In this document: positions 24,201 through 37,403 of the stretch, piece after piece
Numbering within the stretch: the first letter of the stretch is position 1
Layout of the letters: every line of letters starts with the position of its first letter
NCBI RefSeq assembly: GCF_029227915.1
Contig: NC_079885.1
Span: forward strand, 13,777,001-13,841,000
Source: Hydractinia symbiolongicarpus
Lineage: Eukaryota; Cnidaria; Hydrozoa; Anthoathecata; Hydractiniidae
Direction of reading: 5' to 3'
DNA length: 64,000 nucleotides
The notes under the pieces: model-generated
Databases searched by the model: none
Told to the model about the DNA's origin: nothing
The model's input: the letters and a program-made list of their open reading frames with translations, nothing else
Translations under genes and position numbers: made by a program

Positions 24201-25460
24201 CCTTTTCCTTGTCGCCATGGCTATAGAACACTGTTAACTATGTGCACAGCCCTCTAAATGCTGCAATATGTCCTTTTACATATTAATAAAGGCCTTGCAC
24301 GTAAATCACGTTCTTCCACGTCCCCAGCAAGGCTACCAATGGTCTAGTGTTCCCAGTCTTAATGGAATATGACGTCCAATGTTCTTTTCCTTGGCGCCAT
24401 GGCTTTAGAACAATGTTAACTCCGTGCACAGCCCTCTAAATGCTGTAACATGGCCTTTGCAGACTAATAAAGGCTTTAAACGTAAACACTGTCGTTCCAA
24501 CTGCCTGCGCAGGTTAACGTAGGAGTAGTCCTTCCAGTCTCAATGGACTATGACGTCCCAAGTCCTTTTCCTTGGCGCCATGGCTATAGAACACTGTTAA
24601 CTACGTGCACAGCCCTCTAAAGGGAGTAATATGGCCATTTGCAGCCTAATAAAGGCCTTACACGTAAATCACGTTCTTCCACGTCCCCAGCAAGGCTACC
24701 AATGGTGTACCTATCCGACTATCATTGAACTACGACGTCCCAATTCCTTTTCCTTGGCGCTTTAGCGTTAAAGCACATTTAACTACGGGCACAGGCCTCT
24801 AAATGCTGTAATATTGCCTTTTGCAGCCAAATAAAGGCTTTACACGTAAATAACGTGGTTCCACGTCCCCAGCATGGCTACCAATGGCCTAGTGTTCCCA
24901 GTCTCAATGGACTACAACGTGCCAAGTCCTTTACCTTGACGCCATGGCTATAGCACACTGTTAACTACGTGCACAGCCCTCTAAAGGCATTAATATGTCC
25001 ATTTGCAGCCTAATAAAGGCCTTACACGTAAATCACGTTCTTCCACGTCCCCAGCAAGGCTACCAATGGTCTAGTGTTCCCAGTCTTAATGGAGTATGAC
25101 GTCCCAAGTCCTTTTCCTTGACGCCATGGCGTTAAAAAGACCGGCAACTACGCGCACAGTCCTCTAAATGCTGTAACATGGCCGTTTACAGACTAATAAA
25201 GGTCTTACACGCAAATCACGTTCTTCCACGTCTCCAGCAAGGCTACCAATGGTCTAGTGTTCCCAGTCTAAATGGAATATGACGTCCAAAGTCGTTTTCC
25301 TTCGCGCTATGGCGTTAGAACACTGTTAACTACGTGCACGGCCCTTTAAACGCTGTAATATGGCCATTTGCAGCCTATTAAAGGCCTTATACGTAAATAC
25401 TGTCGCTCCACCTGCCTGCGCAAGTTACCATTGGTGTAGTCCTTCCTGCCCCAATGGACT
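21275..25460 (+). repeat. 4,186-bp HOR (23 monomers), copy 1
   Basis: Landmarks at 21,275, 22,033 and 23,091 recur at 25,461, 26,219 and 27,277, always 4,186 bp later. The marker words GACAATTACG and AAAACGCCTAAG (near 23,091-23,145) are confined to this family. The left part overlaps the copied family B block; the middle holds GTTAAATAAAGG and GACATCCCAAG monomers. Confidence 0.82.
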
Positions 25461-28400
25461 ATGACGTCCCAAGTCGTTTTCTTTGTCGCCGTGACGTTTG
25501 AAAACCCGCAAGTACGCGCACAGTCCTCTAAATGCTATAGTATGGCTTTTGTAAGTCTAAAAAAGGCCTTACGCGTAAATCACGTGCTTCCACTCTCCAA
25601 ACCAGGCTACCAATGGTGTACCTTTCCGACTATTATTGAACTAAGACGTCCCAATTCCTTTTCCTTGGCGCTTTAGCGTTAAAACACATTTAACTACGTG
25701 CACGGCCCTTTGAACGCTGTAATAAGGCCATTTGCAGCCTATTAAAGGCCTTATACGTAAATACTGTCGCTCCACCTGCCTGCGCAAGTTACCATTGGTG
25801 TAGTTCATCCAATCTCAATGGACTACGACGTCCCAGGTCGTTATCTTTGTCGCCGTGACGTTTGAAAACCCGCAAGTACGCGCACAGTCCTCTAAATGCT
25901 ATAGTATGGCCATTTGCAGCCTAATAAAGGCCTTGCACGTAAATCACGTTCTTCCACGTCTCCAGCAAGGCTACCAATGGTCTAGTGTTCCCAGTTTTAA
26001 TGGAATATGACGTCCAAAGTCCTTTTCCTTGACGCCATGGCTATAGAACACTGTTAACTACGTGCACAGCCCCCCTGTAAACCGTATTATTGCCTTTGCA
26101 GCCTAACAAAGGCCTTAGACGTAAACCACGTGCTTCCACGCTCCCAGCCAGGCTACCATTGATCTAGTCCTTCTAGTCTCAATGGACTACGACCTGCCAA
26201 GTCGTTCTCCTTGGCGTCATGGCTTTAGAGCACTGTGAACTATGTGCACAGCCCTCTAAATGCTGCAATATGTCCTTTTACAGATTAATAAAGGCATTGC
26301 ACGTAAATCACGTTCTTCCACGTCTCCAGCAAGGCTACCAATGGCCTAGTGTTCCCAGTCTCAATGGACTACAACGTGCCAAGTCCTTTTCCTTGACGCC
26401 ATGGCTATAGAACACTGTTAACTACGTGCACAGCCCTCTAAAGGCAGTAATATGGCCATTTGCAGCCTAATAAAGGTGTTATACGTAAATACCGTCGTTC
26501 CACCTGCCTGCGCAGGTTACCATAGGAGTAGTCCTTCCAGTCTCAATGTAATATGACGTCCCAAGTCCTTTTCCTTGACGCCATGGCTATAGAACACTGT
26601 CAACTACGTGCACAGCCCTCTAAATTCAGTAATATGGCCTTTTGCGGCCTAATAAAGCCTTTACACGAAAATACCGTGATTCCACCACCCTCCGCGGGAT
26701 ACCATTGGTCTAGTCCTTCCAGTCCCAATGGACTACAACGTCCCAAGTCGTTTTCTTTGGTACCTTGGCGTTAGAAGACCGGCAACTATGCGCACAGTCC
26801 TCTCAATGCTGTAACATGGCCTTTTACAGACTAATAAAGGTCTTACACGCAAATCACGTTCTTCCACGCCCCAAGCAAGGTTACCAATGGTCTAGTGTTC
26901 CCAGTCTTAATGGAATATGACGTCTCAAGTCCTTTTCCTTGACGCCATGGCTTTAGAACACTGTTAACTACGTCCACAGCCCTCTAAATGCGGCATTATC
27001 GTCTTTTGCAGGCTAATAAAGGCCTTACCCGTAAATAACGTGCTTCCATGCTCCCAGCCATGCTACCATGGATCTAGTCCTTCCAGTCTCAATGGAATAC
27101 GACGTTCCAAGTCGTTTTCCTTCGCGCTATGGCGTTAGAACACTGTTAACTACGTGCACGGCCCTTTGAACTCTGTAATATGGCCATTTGCAGCCTATTA
27201 AAGGCCTTATACGTAAATACTGTCGCTCCACCTGCCTGCGCAAGTTACCATTGGTGTAGTCCTTCCAGTCTCAATGGACAATTACGTCCCAAGTCGTTTT
27301 CTTTGACGCCGTGACGTTTGAAAACGCCTAAGTACGCGCACAGTCCTCTAAATGCTATAGTATGGCCTTTGTAAGTCTAAAAAAGGCCTTACGCGTAAAT
27401 CACGTGCTTCCACTCTCCAAACTGGGCTACCAATGGTGTACCTTTTGCGACTATCATTGAACTACGACGTCACAATTCCTTTTCCTTAGCGCTTTAGCAT
27501 TAAAACACTTTTAACTACGTGCACAGACCTCTAAATGCTGTAATATTGCCTTTCGCAGCCAAATAAAGGCTTTACACGTAAATAACGTTGTTCCACCACC
27601 CTTCGCAGGATACCATTAGTCTAGTCCTTCCAGTCTCAATAGACTATGACGTCCCAAGTCCTTTTCCTTGGCGCCATGGCTTTAGAACACTTTTAACTCC
27701 GTGCACAGCCCTCTAAAGGCTGAAATATGGCCATTTGCAGCCTAATAAAGGTGTTATACGTAAATAGCGTCGTTCAACCTGCCTGCGCAGGTTACCATAG
27801 GGATAGTCCTTCCAGTCTCAATGGACTATCACATCCCAAGTCCTTTTCCTTGTCGCCATGGCTTTAGAACACTGTTAACTACGTGCACAGCCCTCTAAAG
27901 TCAGTAATATGGCCTTTTGCAGCCCAATAACGCCTTTACACGTAAACACTGTCGTTCCAACTGCCTGCGCAGGTTAACATAGGAGTAGTCCTTCCAGTTT
28001 TAATGGACTATGACGTCCCAAGTCCTTTTCCTTGGCACCATGGCTCTAGAACACTGTTAACTATGTGCACAGCCCTCTAAATGCTGTAATATGGCCATTT
28101 GCAGCCTATTAAAGGCCTTATACGTAAATAGCGTCGTTCCACCTGCCTGCGCAGGTTACCATAGGAGTAGTCCTTCAAGTCTCAATGGACTATGACATCC
28201 CAAGTCCTTTTCCTTTTCGCCATGGCTATAGAACACTGTTAACTATGTGCACAGCCCTCTAAATGCTGCAATATGTCCTTTTACATATTAATAAAGGCCT
28301 TGCACGTAAATCACGTTCTTCCACGTCCCCAGCAAGGCTACCAATGGTCTAGTGTTCCCAGTCTTAATGGAATATGACGTCCAATGTTCTTTTCCTTGGC

Positions 28401-28705
28401 GCCATGGCTTTAGAACAATGTTAACTCCGTGCACAGCCCTCTAAATGCTGTAACATGGCCTTTGCAGACTAATAAAGGCTTTAAACGTAAACACTGTCGT
28501 TCCAACTGCCTGCGCAGGTTAACATAAGAGTAGTCCTTCCAGTCTCAATGGACTATGACGTCCCAAGTCCTTTTCCTTGGCGCCATGGCTATAGAACACT
28601 GTTAACTACGTGCACAGCCCACTAAAGGGAGTAATATGGCCATTTGCAGCCTAATAAAGGCCTTACACGTAAATCACGTTCTTCAACGTCCCCAGCAAGG
28701 CTACC
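25461..28705 (+). repeat. 4,186-bp HOR, copy 2 (partial, rearranged)
   Basis: The block is collinear with copy 1. It has two monomers removed near 26,560 (offset falls to 3,822), two extra monomers near 26,740-27,090 (offset returns to 4,186) and one monomer removed near 28,080 (offset about 4,005). All steps are whole monomers. Collinearity with copy 1 ends near 28,705. Confidence 0.8.
27776..27793. repeat. 7-bp stem, 4-base loop dyad
   Basis: AACCTGC and GCAGGTT flank the loop CTGC. The alternative pairing is the perfect palindrome CCTGCGCAGG. Most CCTGCGCAGG monomers have a 6-bp version (ACCTGC/GCAGGT). The full 7-bp form recurs at 31,233-31,250. Hairpin formation in the cell is inferred only. 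Confidence 0.7.
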
Positions 28706-28998
28706 AATGGTCTAGTGTTCCCAGTCTTAATGGAATATGACGTCCAAAGTTCTTTTCCATGGCGCCATGGCTTTAGAACAATGTTAACTCCGTGCACAGC
28801 CCTCTAAATGCTGTAATTTGGCCATTTGCAGCCTATTAAAAGCCTTATACGTAAATAGCGTCGTTCCACCTGCCTGCGCAGGTTACCATAGGAGTAGTCC
28901 TTCCAGTCTCAATGGACTATGACGTCCCAAGTCCTTTTCCTTGACGCCATGGCTATAGAACACTGTTAACTACGTGCACAGCCCTCTAAAGTCAGTAA
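28090..28998 (+). repeat. 909-bp tandem duplication, left arm
   Basis: These five monomers are repeated immediately to the right at an offset of 909 bp. Private variants shared by both arms include CCTTTTCGCCATGG (28,211 and 29,120) and GCCCACTAAAGGG (28,617 and 29,526). Confidence 0.85.
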
Positions 28999-29907
28999 TA
29001 TGGCCATTTGCAGCCTATTAAAGGCCTTATACGTAAATAGCGTCGTTCCACCTGCCTGCGCAGGTTACCATAGGAGTAGTCCTTCAAGTCTCAATGGACT
29101 ATGACATCCCAAGTCCTTTTCCTTTTCGCCATGGCTATAGAACACTGTTAACTATGTGCACAGCCCTCTAAATGCTGCAATATGTCCTTTTACATATTAA
29201 TAAAGGCCTTGCACGTAAATCACGTTCTTCCACGTCCCCAGCAAGGCTACCAATGGTCTAGTGTTCCCAGTCTTAATGGAATATGACGTCCAATGTTCTT
29301 TTCCTTGGCGCCATGGCTTTAGAACAATGTTAACTCCGTGCACAGCCCTCTAAATGCTGTAACATGGCCTTTGCAGACTAATAAAGGCTTTAAACGTAAA
29401 CACTGTCGTTCCAACTGCCTGCGCAGGTTAACATAGGAGTAGTCCTTCCAGTCTCAATGGACTATGACGTCCCAAGTCCTTTTCCTTGGCGCCATGGCTA
29501 TAGAACACTGTTAACTACGTGCACAGCCCACTAAAGGGAGTAATATGGCCATTTGCAGCCTAATAAAGGCCTTACACGTAAATCACGTTCTTCAACGTCC
29601 CCAGCAAGGCTACCAATGGTCTAGTGTTCCCAGTCTTAATGGAATATGACGTCCAAAGTTCTTTTCCTTGGCGCCATGGCTTTAAAACAATGTTAACTCC
29701 GTGCACAGCCCTCTAAATGCTGTAATTTGGCCATTTGCAGCCTATTAAAAGCCTTATACGTAAATAGCGTCGTTCCACCTGCCTGCGCAGGTTACCATAG
29801 GAGTAGTCCTTCCAGTCTCAATGGACTATGACGTCCCAAGTCCTTTTCCTTGACGCCATGGCTATAGAACACTGTTAACTACGTGCACAGCCCTCTAAAG
29901 TCAGTAA
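28999..29907 (+). repeat. 909-bp tandem duplication, right arm
   Basis: This five-monomer copy of the left arm has only a few substitutions, such as CTTTAAAACAATG for CTTTAGAACAATG near 29,682 and CCTTGG for CCATGG near 29,668. The shared private variants make this one of the youngest local events in the middle of the window. Confidence 0.85.
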
Positions 29908-30264
29908 TATGGCCTTTTGCAGCCTAATAACGCCTTTACACGTAAACACTGTCGTTCCAACTGCCTGCGCTGGTTACCATAGGAGTAGTCCTTCCAGTCT
30001 CAATGGACTATGACGTCCCAAGTCCTTTTCCTTGGCGCCATGGCTATAGAACACTGTTAACTATGTGCACAGCCCTCTAAATGCTGCAATATGTCCTTTT
30101 ACATATTAATAAAGGCCTTGCACGTAAATCACGTTCTTCCACGTCCCCAGCAAGGCTACCAATGGTCTAGTGTTCCCAGTCTTAATGGAATATGACGTCC
30201 AAAGTTCTTTTCCTTGGCGCCATGGCTTTAGAACAATGTTAACTCTGTGCACAGCCCTCTCAAT
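29908..30264 (+). repeat. Two connecting monomers
   Basis: These monomers are of GCAGCCTAATAACGCC and TTTTACATATTAATAAAGG types, which are common elsewhere in the middle of the window. They link the 909-bp duplication to the third copy of the 4,186-bp family. Confidence 0.7.
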
Positions 30265-31500
30265 GCTGTAACATGGCCTTTTACAGACTAATAAAGGTCT
30301 TACACGCAAATCACGTTCTTCCACGCCCCAAGCAAGGTTACCAATGGTCTAGTGTTCCCAGTCTTAATGGAATATGACGTCTCAAGTCCTTTTCCTTGAC
30401 GCCATGGCTTTAGAACACTGTTAACTACGTCCACAGCCCTCTAAATGCGGCATTATCGTCTTTTGCAGGCTAATAAAGGCCTTACCCGTAAATAACGTGC
30501 CTCCATGCTCCCAGTCATGCTACCATTGATCTAGTCCTTCCAGTCTCAATGGAATACGACGTTCCAAGTCGTTTTCCTTCGCGCTATGGCGTTAGAACAC
30601 TGTTAACTACGTGCACGGCCCTTTGAACTCTGTAATATGGCCATTTGCAGCCTATTAAAGCCCTTATACGTAAATACTGTCGCTCCACCTACCTGCGCAA
30701 GTTACCATTGGTGTAGTCCTTCCAGTCTCAATGGACAATTACGTCCCAAGTCGTTTTCTTTGACGCCGTGACGTTTGAAAACGCCTAAGTACGCGCACAG
30801 TCCTCTAAATGCTATAGTATGGCCTTTGTAAGTCTAAAAAAGGCCTTACGCGTAAATCACGTGCTTCCACTCTCCAAACCGGGCTACCAATGGTGTACCT
30901 TTTGCGACTATCATTTAACTACGACGTCACAATTCCTTTTCCTTAGCGCTTTAGCATTAAAACACTTTTAACTACGTGCACAGACCTCTAAATGCTGTAA
31001 TTATGCCTTTTGCAGCCAAATAAAGGCTTTACACGTAAATAACGTTGTTCCACCACCCTTAGCAGGATACCATTAGTCTAGTCCTTCCAGTCTCAATAGA
31101 CTATGACGTCCCAAGTCCTTTTCCTTGGCGCCATGGCTTTAGAACACTTTTAACTCCGTGCACAACCCTCTAAAGGCTGAAATATGGCCATTTGCAGCCT
31201 AATAAAGGTGTTATACGTAAATAGCGTCGTTCAACCTGCCTGCGCAGGTTACCATAGGGATAGTCCTTCCAGTCTCAATGGACTATGACATCCCAAGTCC
31301 TTTTCCTTGTCGCCATGGCTTTAGAACACTGTTAACTACGTGCACAGCCCTCTAAATTCAGTAATATGGCCTTTTGCAGCCCAATAACGCCTTTACACGT
31401 AAACACTGTCGTTCCAACTGCCTGCGCAGGTTGACATAGGAGCAGTCCTTCCAGTTTTAATGGACTATGACGTCCCAAGTCCTTTTCCTTGGCGCCATGG
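30265..31500 (+). repeat. 4,186-bp HOR family, copy 3 (partial)
   Basis: The block is collinear with 26,808-28,043 at a constant offset of 3,457 bp (19 monomers). It starts at the private word CTCTCAATGCTGTAACATGG and includes GACAATTACG at 30,734. The end lies near the TTTTAATGG marker at 31,451, after which the monomer order changes. Confidence 0.82.
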
Positions 31501-31670
31501 CTATAGAACACTGTTAACTATGTGCACAGCCCTCTAAATGCTGCAATATGTCCTTTTACATAATAATAAAGGCCTTGCACGTAAATCACGTTCTTCCACG
31601 TCCCCAGCAAGGCTACCAATGGTCTAGTGTTCCCAGTCTTAATGGAATATGACGTCCAAAGTTCTTTTCC
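31501..31670 (+). repeat. Connecting monomer
   Basis: A single TTTTACATAATAATAAAGG monomer bridges into the 1,820-bp HOR. It holds nothing else. Confidence 0.65.
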
Positions 31671-33490
31671 TTGGCACCATGGCTTTAGAACAATGTTAAC
31701 TCCGTGCACAGCCCTCTAAATGCTGTAATATGGCCATTTGCAGCCTATTAAAGGCCTTATACGTAAATAGCGTCGTTCCACCTGCCTGCGCAGGTTACCA
31801 TAGGAGTAGTCTTTCAAGTCTCAATGGACTATGACATCCCAAGTCCTTTTCCTTGTCGCCATGGCTTTAGAACACTGTTAACTACGTGCACAGCCCTCTA
31901 AAGTCAGTAATATGGCCTTTTGCAGCCAAATAACGCCTTTACACGTAAACACTGTCGTTCCAACTGCCTGCGCTGGTTACCATAGGAGTAGTCCTTCCAG
32001 TCTCAATGGACTATGACGTCCCAAGTCCTTTTCCTTGGCGCCATGGCTATAGAACACTGTTAACTACGTGCACAGCCCTCTAAAGGCAGTAATATGGCCA
32101 TTTGCAGCCTAATAAAGGCCTTACACGTAAATCACGTTCTTCAACGTCCCCAGCAAGGCTACCAATGGTCTAGTGTTCCCAGTCTTAATGGAATATGACG
32201 TCCAAAGTTCTTTTCCTTGGCGCCATGGCTTTAGAACAATGTTAACTCCGTGCACAGCCCTCTAAATGCTGTAATATGGCAATTTGCAGCCTATTAAAGG
32301 CCTTATACGTAAATAGCGTCGTTCCACCTGCCTGCGCAGGTTACCATAGGAGTAGTCCTTCCAGTCTCAATGGACTATGACGTCCCAAGTCCTTTTCCTT
32401 GACGCCATGGCTATAGAACACTGTTAACTATGTGCACAGCCCTCTAAATGCTGCAATATGTCCTTTTACATACTAATAAAGGCCTTGCACGTAAATCACG
32501 TTCTTCCACGTCCCCAGCAAGGCTACCAATGGTGTACCTTTCCGACTATCATTGAACTACGACGTCCCAATTCCTTTTCCTTGGCGCTTTAGCGTTAAAA
32601 CACATTTAACTACGTGCACAGGCCTCTAAATGCTGTAATATTGCCTTTTGCAGCCAAATAAAGGCTTTACACGTAAATAACGTGCTTCCATGCTCCCAGC
32701 CATGCTACCATTGATCTAGTCCTTCAAGTCTGAATGGAATACGACGTTCCAAGTCGTTTTCCTTCGCGCTATGGCGTTAGAACACTGTTTACTACGTGCA
32801 CGGCCCTTTGAACGCTGTAATATGGCCATTTGCAGCCTATTAAAGGCCTTATACGTAAATACTGTCGCTCCACCTGCCTGCGCAAGTTACCATTGGTGTA
32901 GTCCTTACAGTCTCAATGGAATATGACGTCCCAAGTCGTTTTCTTTGTCGCCGTGACGTTTGAAAACCCGCAAGTACGCGCACAGTCCTCTAAATGCTAT
33001 AGTATGGCTTTTGTAAGTCTAAAAAAGGCCTTACGCGTAAATCACGTGCTTCCACTCTCCAAACCAGGCTACCAATGGTGTACCTTTCCGACTATCATTG
33101 AACTACGACATCCCAATTCCTTTTCCTTGGCGCTTTAGCGTTAAAACACATTTAACTACGTGCACAGGCCTCTAAATGCTGTAATATGGCCATTTGCAGC
33201 CTATTAACGGCCTTATACGTAAATACTGTCGCTCCACCTGCCTGCGCAAGTTACCATTTGTGTAGTCCTTCCAGTCTCAATGGACTAAGACGTCCCAAGT
33301 CGTTTTCTTTCACGCCATGGCTATAGAACACTGTTAACTAAGTGCACAGCCCTCTAAATGCTGCAATATGTCCTTTTACATACTAATAAAGGCCTTGCAC
33401 GTAAATCACGTTCTTCCACGTCCCCAGTAAGGCTACCAATGGTCTAGTGTTCCCAGTCTTAATGGAATATGACGTCCAAAGTTCTTTTCC
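31671..33490 (+). repeat. 1,820-bp HOR (10 monomers), unit 1
   Basis: The marker TTGGCACCATGG at 31,671 recurs at 33,491 and 35,311, each exactly 1,820 bp apart. The TTTGAAAACCCGCAAG monomers at 32,923 and 34,743 show the same step. Unit 1 aligns better with unit 3 (offset 3,640) through its middle than with unit 2. Confidence 0.82.
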
Positions 33491-35310
33491 TTGGCACCAT
33501 GGCTTTAGAACAATGTTAACTCCGTGCACAGCCCTCTAAATGCTGTAATATGGCCATTTGCAGCCTATTAAAGGCCTTATACGTAAATAGCGTCGTTCCA
33601 CCTGCCTGCGCAGGTTACCATAGGAGTAGTCCTTCAAGTCTCAATGGACTATGACATCCCAAGTCCTTTTCCTTGTCGCCATGGCTTTAGAACACTGTTA
33701 ACTACGTGCACAGCCCTTTAAAGTCAGTAATATGGCCTTTTGCAGCCTAATAACGCCTTCACACGTAAACACTGTCGTTCCAACTGCCTGCGCTGGTTAC
33801 CATAGGAGTAGTCCTTCCAGTCTCAATGGACTATGACGTCCCAAGTCCTTTTCCTTGACGCCATGGCTATAGAACACTGTTAACTATGTGCACAGCCCTC
33901 TAAATGCTGCAATATGTCCTTTTACATACTAATAAAGGCCTTGCACGTAAATCACGTTCTTCCACGTCCCCAGCAAGGCTACCAATGGTGTACCTTTCCG
34001 ACTATCATTGAACTACGACGTCCCAATTCCTTTTCCTTGGCGCTTTAGCGTTAAAACACATTTAACTACGTGCACAGGCCTCTAAATGCTGTAATATTGC
34101 CTTTTGCAGCCAAATAAAGGCTTTACACGTAAATAACGTGGTTCCACGTCCCCAGCAAGGCTACCAATGGCCTAGTGTTCCCAGTCTCAATGGACTACAA
34201 CGTGCCAAGTCCTTTTCCTTGACGCCATGGCTATAAAACACTGTTAACTACGTGCACAGCCCTCTAAAGGCATTAATATGTCCATTTGCAGCCTAATAAA
34301 GGCCTTACACGTAAATCACGTTCTTCCACGTCCCCAGCAAGGCTACCAATGGTCTAGTGTTCCCAGTCTTAATGGAGTATGACGTCCCAAGTCCTTTTCC
34401 TTGACGCCATGGCTATAGAAGACTGTTAACTACGTGCACAACCCTCTAAAGTCAGTAATATGTCCTTTTGCAGCCTAATAACGCCTTTACACGTAAATAA
34501 CGTGCTTCCATGCTCCCAGCCATGCTACCATTGATCTAGTCCTTCAAGTCTGAATGGAATAAGACGTTCCAAGTCGTTTTCCTTCGCGCTATGGCGTTAG
34601 AACACTGTTAACTACATGCACGGCCCTTTGAACGCTGTAATATGGCCATTTGCAGCCTATTAAAGGCCTTATACGTAAATACTGTCGCTCCACCTGCCTG
34701 CGAAAGTTACCATTGGTGTAGTCCTTACAGTCTCAATGGAATATGACGTCCCAAGTCGTTTTCTTTGTCGTTGTGACGTTTGAAAACCCGCAAGTACGCG
34801 CACTGTCCTCTAAATGCTATAGTATGGCTTTTGTAAGTCTAAAAAAGGCCTTACGCGTGAATCACGTGCTTCCACTCTCCAAACCAGGCTACCAATGGTG
34901 TACCTTTCCGACTATCATTGAACGACGACGTCCCAATTCTTTTTCCTTGGCGCTTTTGCGTTAAAACACATTTAACTACGTGCACGGCCCTTTGAACGCT
35001 GTAATATGGCCATTTGCAGCCTATTAAAGGCCTTATACCTAAATACTGTCGCTCCACCTGCCTGCGCAAGTTACCATTGGTGTAGTCCTTCCAGTCTCAA
35101 TGGAGTATGACGTCCCAAGTCGTTTTCTTTGACGCCATGGCTATAGAACACTGTTAACTATGTGCACAGCCCTCTAAATGCTGCAATATGTCCTTTTACA
35201 TACTAATAAAGGCCTTGCACGTAAATCACGTTCTTCCACGTCCCCAGCAAGGCTACCAATGGTCTAGTGTTCCCAGTCTTAATGGAATATGACGTCCAAA
35301 GTTCTTTTTC
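33491..35310 (+). repeat. 1,820-bp HOR, unit 2 (rearranged)
   Basis: This unit is collinear with unit 1 at both ends. Internally it lacks two monomers (local offset 1,456 at 33,887) and gains two different monomers around 34,150-34,490, so the total length is unchanged. The TTTGAAAACCCGC monomer here has several private substitutions (TCGTTGTGACG near 34,768; GAACGACGACG near 34,919). Confidence 0.78.
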
Positions 35311-36330
35311 TTGGCACCATGGCTTTAGAACAATGTTAACTCCGTGCACAGCCCTCTAAATGCTGTAATATGGCCATTTGCAGCCTATTAAAGGCCTTAT
35401 ACGTAAATAGCGTCGTTCCACCTGCCTGCGCAGGTTACCATAGGAGTAGTCCTTCAAGTCTCAATGGACTATGACATCCCAAGTCCTTTTCCTTGTCGCC
35501 ATGGCTTTAGAACACTGTTAACTACGTGCACAGCCCTCTAAAGTCAGTAATATGGCCTTTTGCAGCCTAATAACGCCTTTACACGTAAACACTGTCGTTC
35601 CAAGTGCCTGCGCAGGTTAACATAGGAGTAGTTCTTCCAGTCTCAATGGACTATGACGTCCCAAGTCCTTTTCCTTGGCGCCATGGCTATAGAACACTGT
35701 TAACTACGTGCACAGCCCTCTAAAGGCAGTAATATGGCCATTTGCAGCCTAATAAAGGCCTTACACGTAAATCACGTTCTTTAACGTCCCCAGCAAGGCT
35801 ACCAATGGTCTAGTGTTCCCAGTCTTAATGGAATATGACGTCCAAAGTTCTTTTCCTTGGCGCCATGGCTTTAGAACAATGTTAACTCCGTGCACAGCCC
35901 TCTAAATGCTGTAATATGGCCATTTGCAGCCTATTAAAGGCCTTATACGTAAATAGCGTCGTTCCACCTGCCTGCGCAGGTTACCATAGGAGTAGTCCTT
36001 CCAGTCTCAATGGACTATGACGTCCCAAGTCCTTTTCTTTGGCGCCATGGCTATAGAACACTGTTAACTATGTGCACAGCCCTCTAAATGCTGCAATAAA
36101 TCCTTTTACATACTAATAAAGGCCTTGCACGTAAATCACGTTCTTCCACGTCCCCAGCAAGGCTACCAATGGAGTACCTTTCCGACTATCATTGAACTAC
36201 GACGTCCCAATTCCTTTTCCTTGGCGCTTTAGCGTTAAAACACATTTAACTACGTGCACAGGCCTCTAAATGCTGTAATATTGCCTTTTGCAGCCAAATA
36301 AAGGCTTTACACGTAAATAACGTGGTTCCA
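35311..36330 (+). repeat. 1,820-bp HOR, unit 3 (interrupted)
   Basis: This unit matches unit 1 at an offset of 3,640 bp up to about 36,320. The order then changes into the segment that also occurs at 40.2 kb. Private markers are TTTTTCTTGGCACC (35,306) and TTCCAAGTGCCTGCG (35,598). Confidence 0.78.
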
Positions 36331-37403
36331 CGTCCCCAGCAAGGCTACCATTGATCTACTCCTTTCAGTCACAATGAAATACGACGTTCCAAGTCGTTTT
36401 CTTTCGCGCTATGGCGTTAGAACACTGTTAACTACGTGCACAGCCCTCTAAAGGCAGTAATATGGCCATTTGCAGCCTAATAAAGGTGTTATACGTAAAT
36501 ACCGTCGTTCCACCTGCCTGCGCAGGTTACCATAGGAGTAGTCCTTTCAGTCTCAATGGACTATGACGTCCCAAGTCCTTTTCCTTGGCACCATGGCTTT
36601 AGAACGATGTTAACTCCGTGCACAGCCCTCTAAATGCTGTAACATGGCCTTTTGCAGCCTAATAACGCCTTTACACGTAAATGCCGTGATTCCATCACCC
36701 TTCGCGGGATGCCATTGGTCTAGTCCTTCCAGTCCAAATGGACTACAACGTGCCAAGTCGTTTTCTTTGGCACCTTGGTGTTAGAACACCAGCATCTACG
36801 CGCACAGTCCTCTAAATGTTGTAACATGGCCTTTTACAGACTAATAAAGGTCTTACACGCCTATCACGTTCTTCCAAGTCCCCAGCAAGGCTACCAATGG
36901 TCTAGTGTTCCCAGTCTTAATGGAATATGACGTCCAGAAGTCCTTTTCCTTGACGCCATGGCTATAGAACACTGTTAACTAAGTGCACAGCCCCCTGTAA
37001 GCCGTATTATTGCCTTTGCAGCCTAATAAAGGCCTTAGACGTAAACCACGTGCTTCCACGCTCCCAGCCAGGCTACCATTTATCTAGTCCTTCTAGTCTC
37101 AATGGACTACGACTTGCCAAGTCGTTCTCCTTGGCGTCATGGCTTTAGAGCACTGTGAACTATGTGCACAGCCCTCTAAATGCTGCAATATGTCCTTTTA
37201 CAGACTAATAAAGGCCTTGCACGTAAATCACGTTCTTCCACGTCCCCAGCAAGGCTACCAATGGCCTAGTGTTCCCAGTCTCAATGGACTACAACGTGCC
37301 AAGTCCTTTTCCTTGACGCCATGGCTATAGAACACTGTTAACTACGTGCACAGCCTTGTGAATGCAGTATTATGTCCTTTTGCAGACTAATAAAGACCTT
37401 ACA
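36331..37403 (+). repeat. Six-monomer block, unusual variants
   Basis: This block of about 1.07 kb is marked by GATCTACTCCTTTCAGTCAC (36,352), ACGCCTATCACG and GACGTCCAGAAGTCC (a 1-bp insertion near 36,936). It interrupts the collinearity between 34,492-35,590 and 37,404-38,502. The same block occurs near 40,150-41,224, so it was copied as a unit. Confidence 0.78.
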
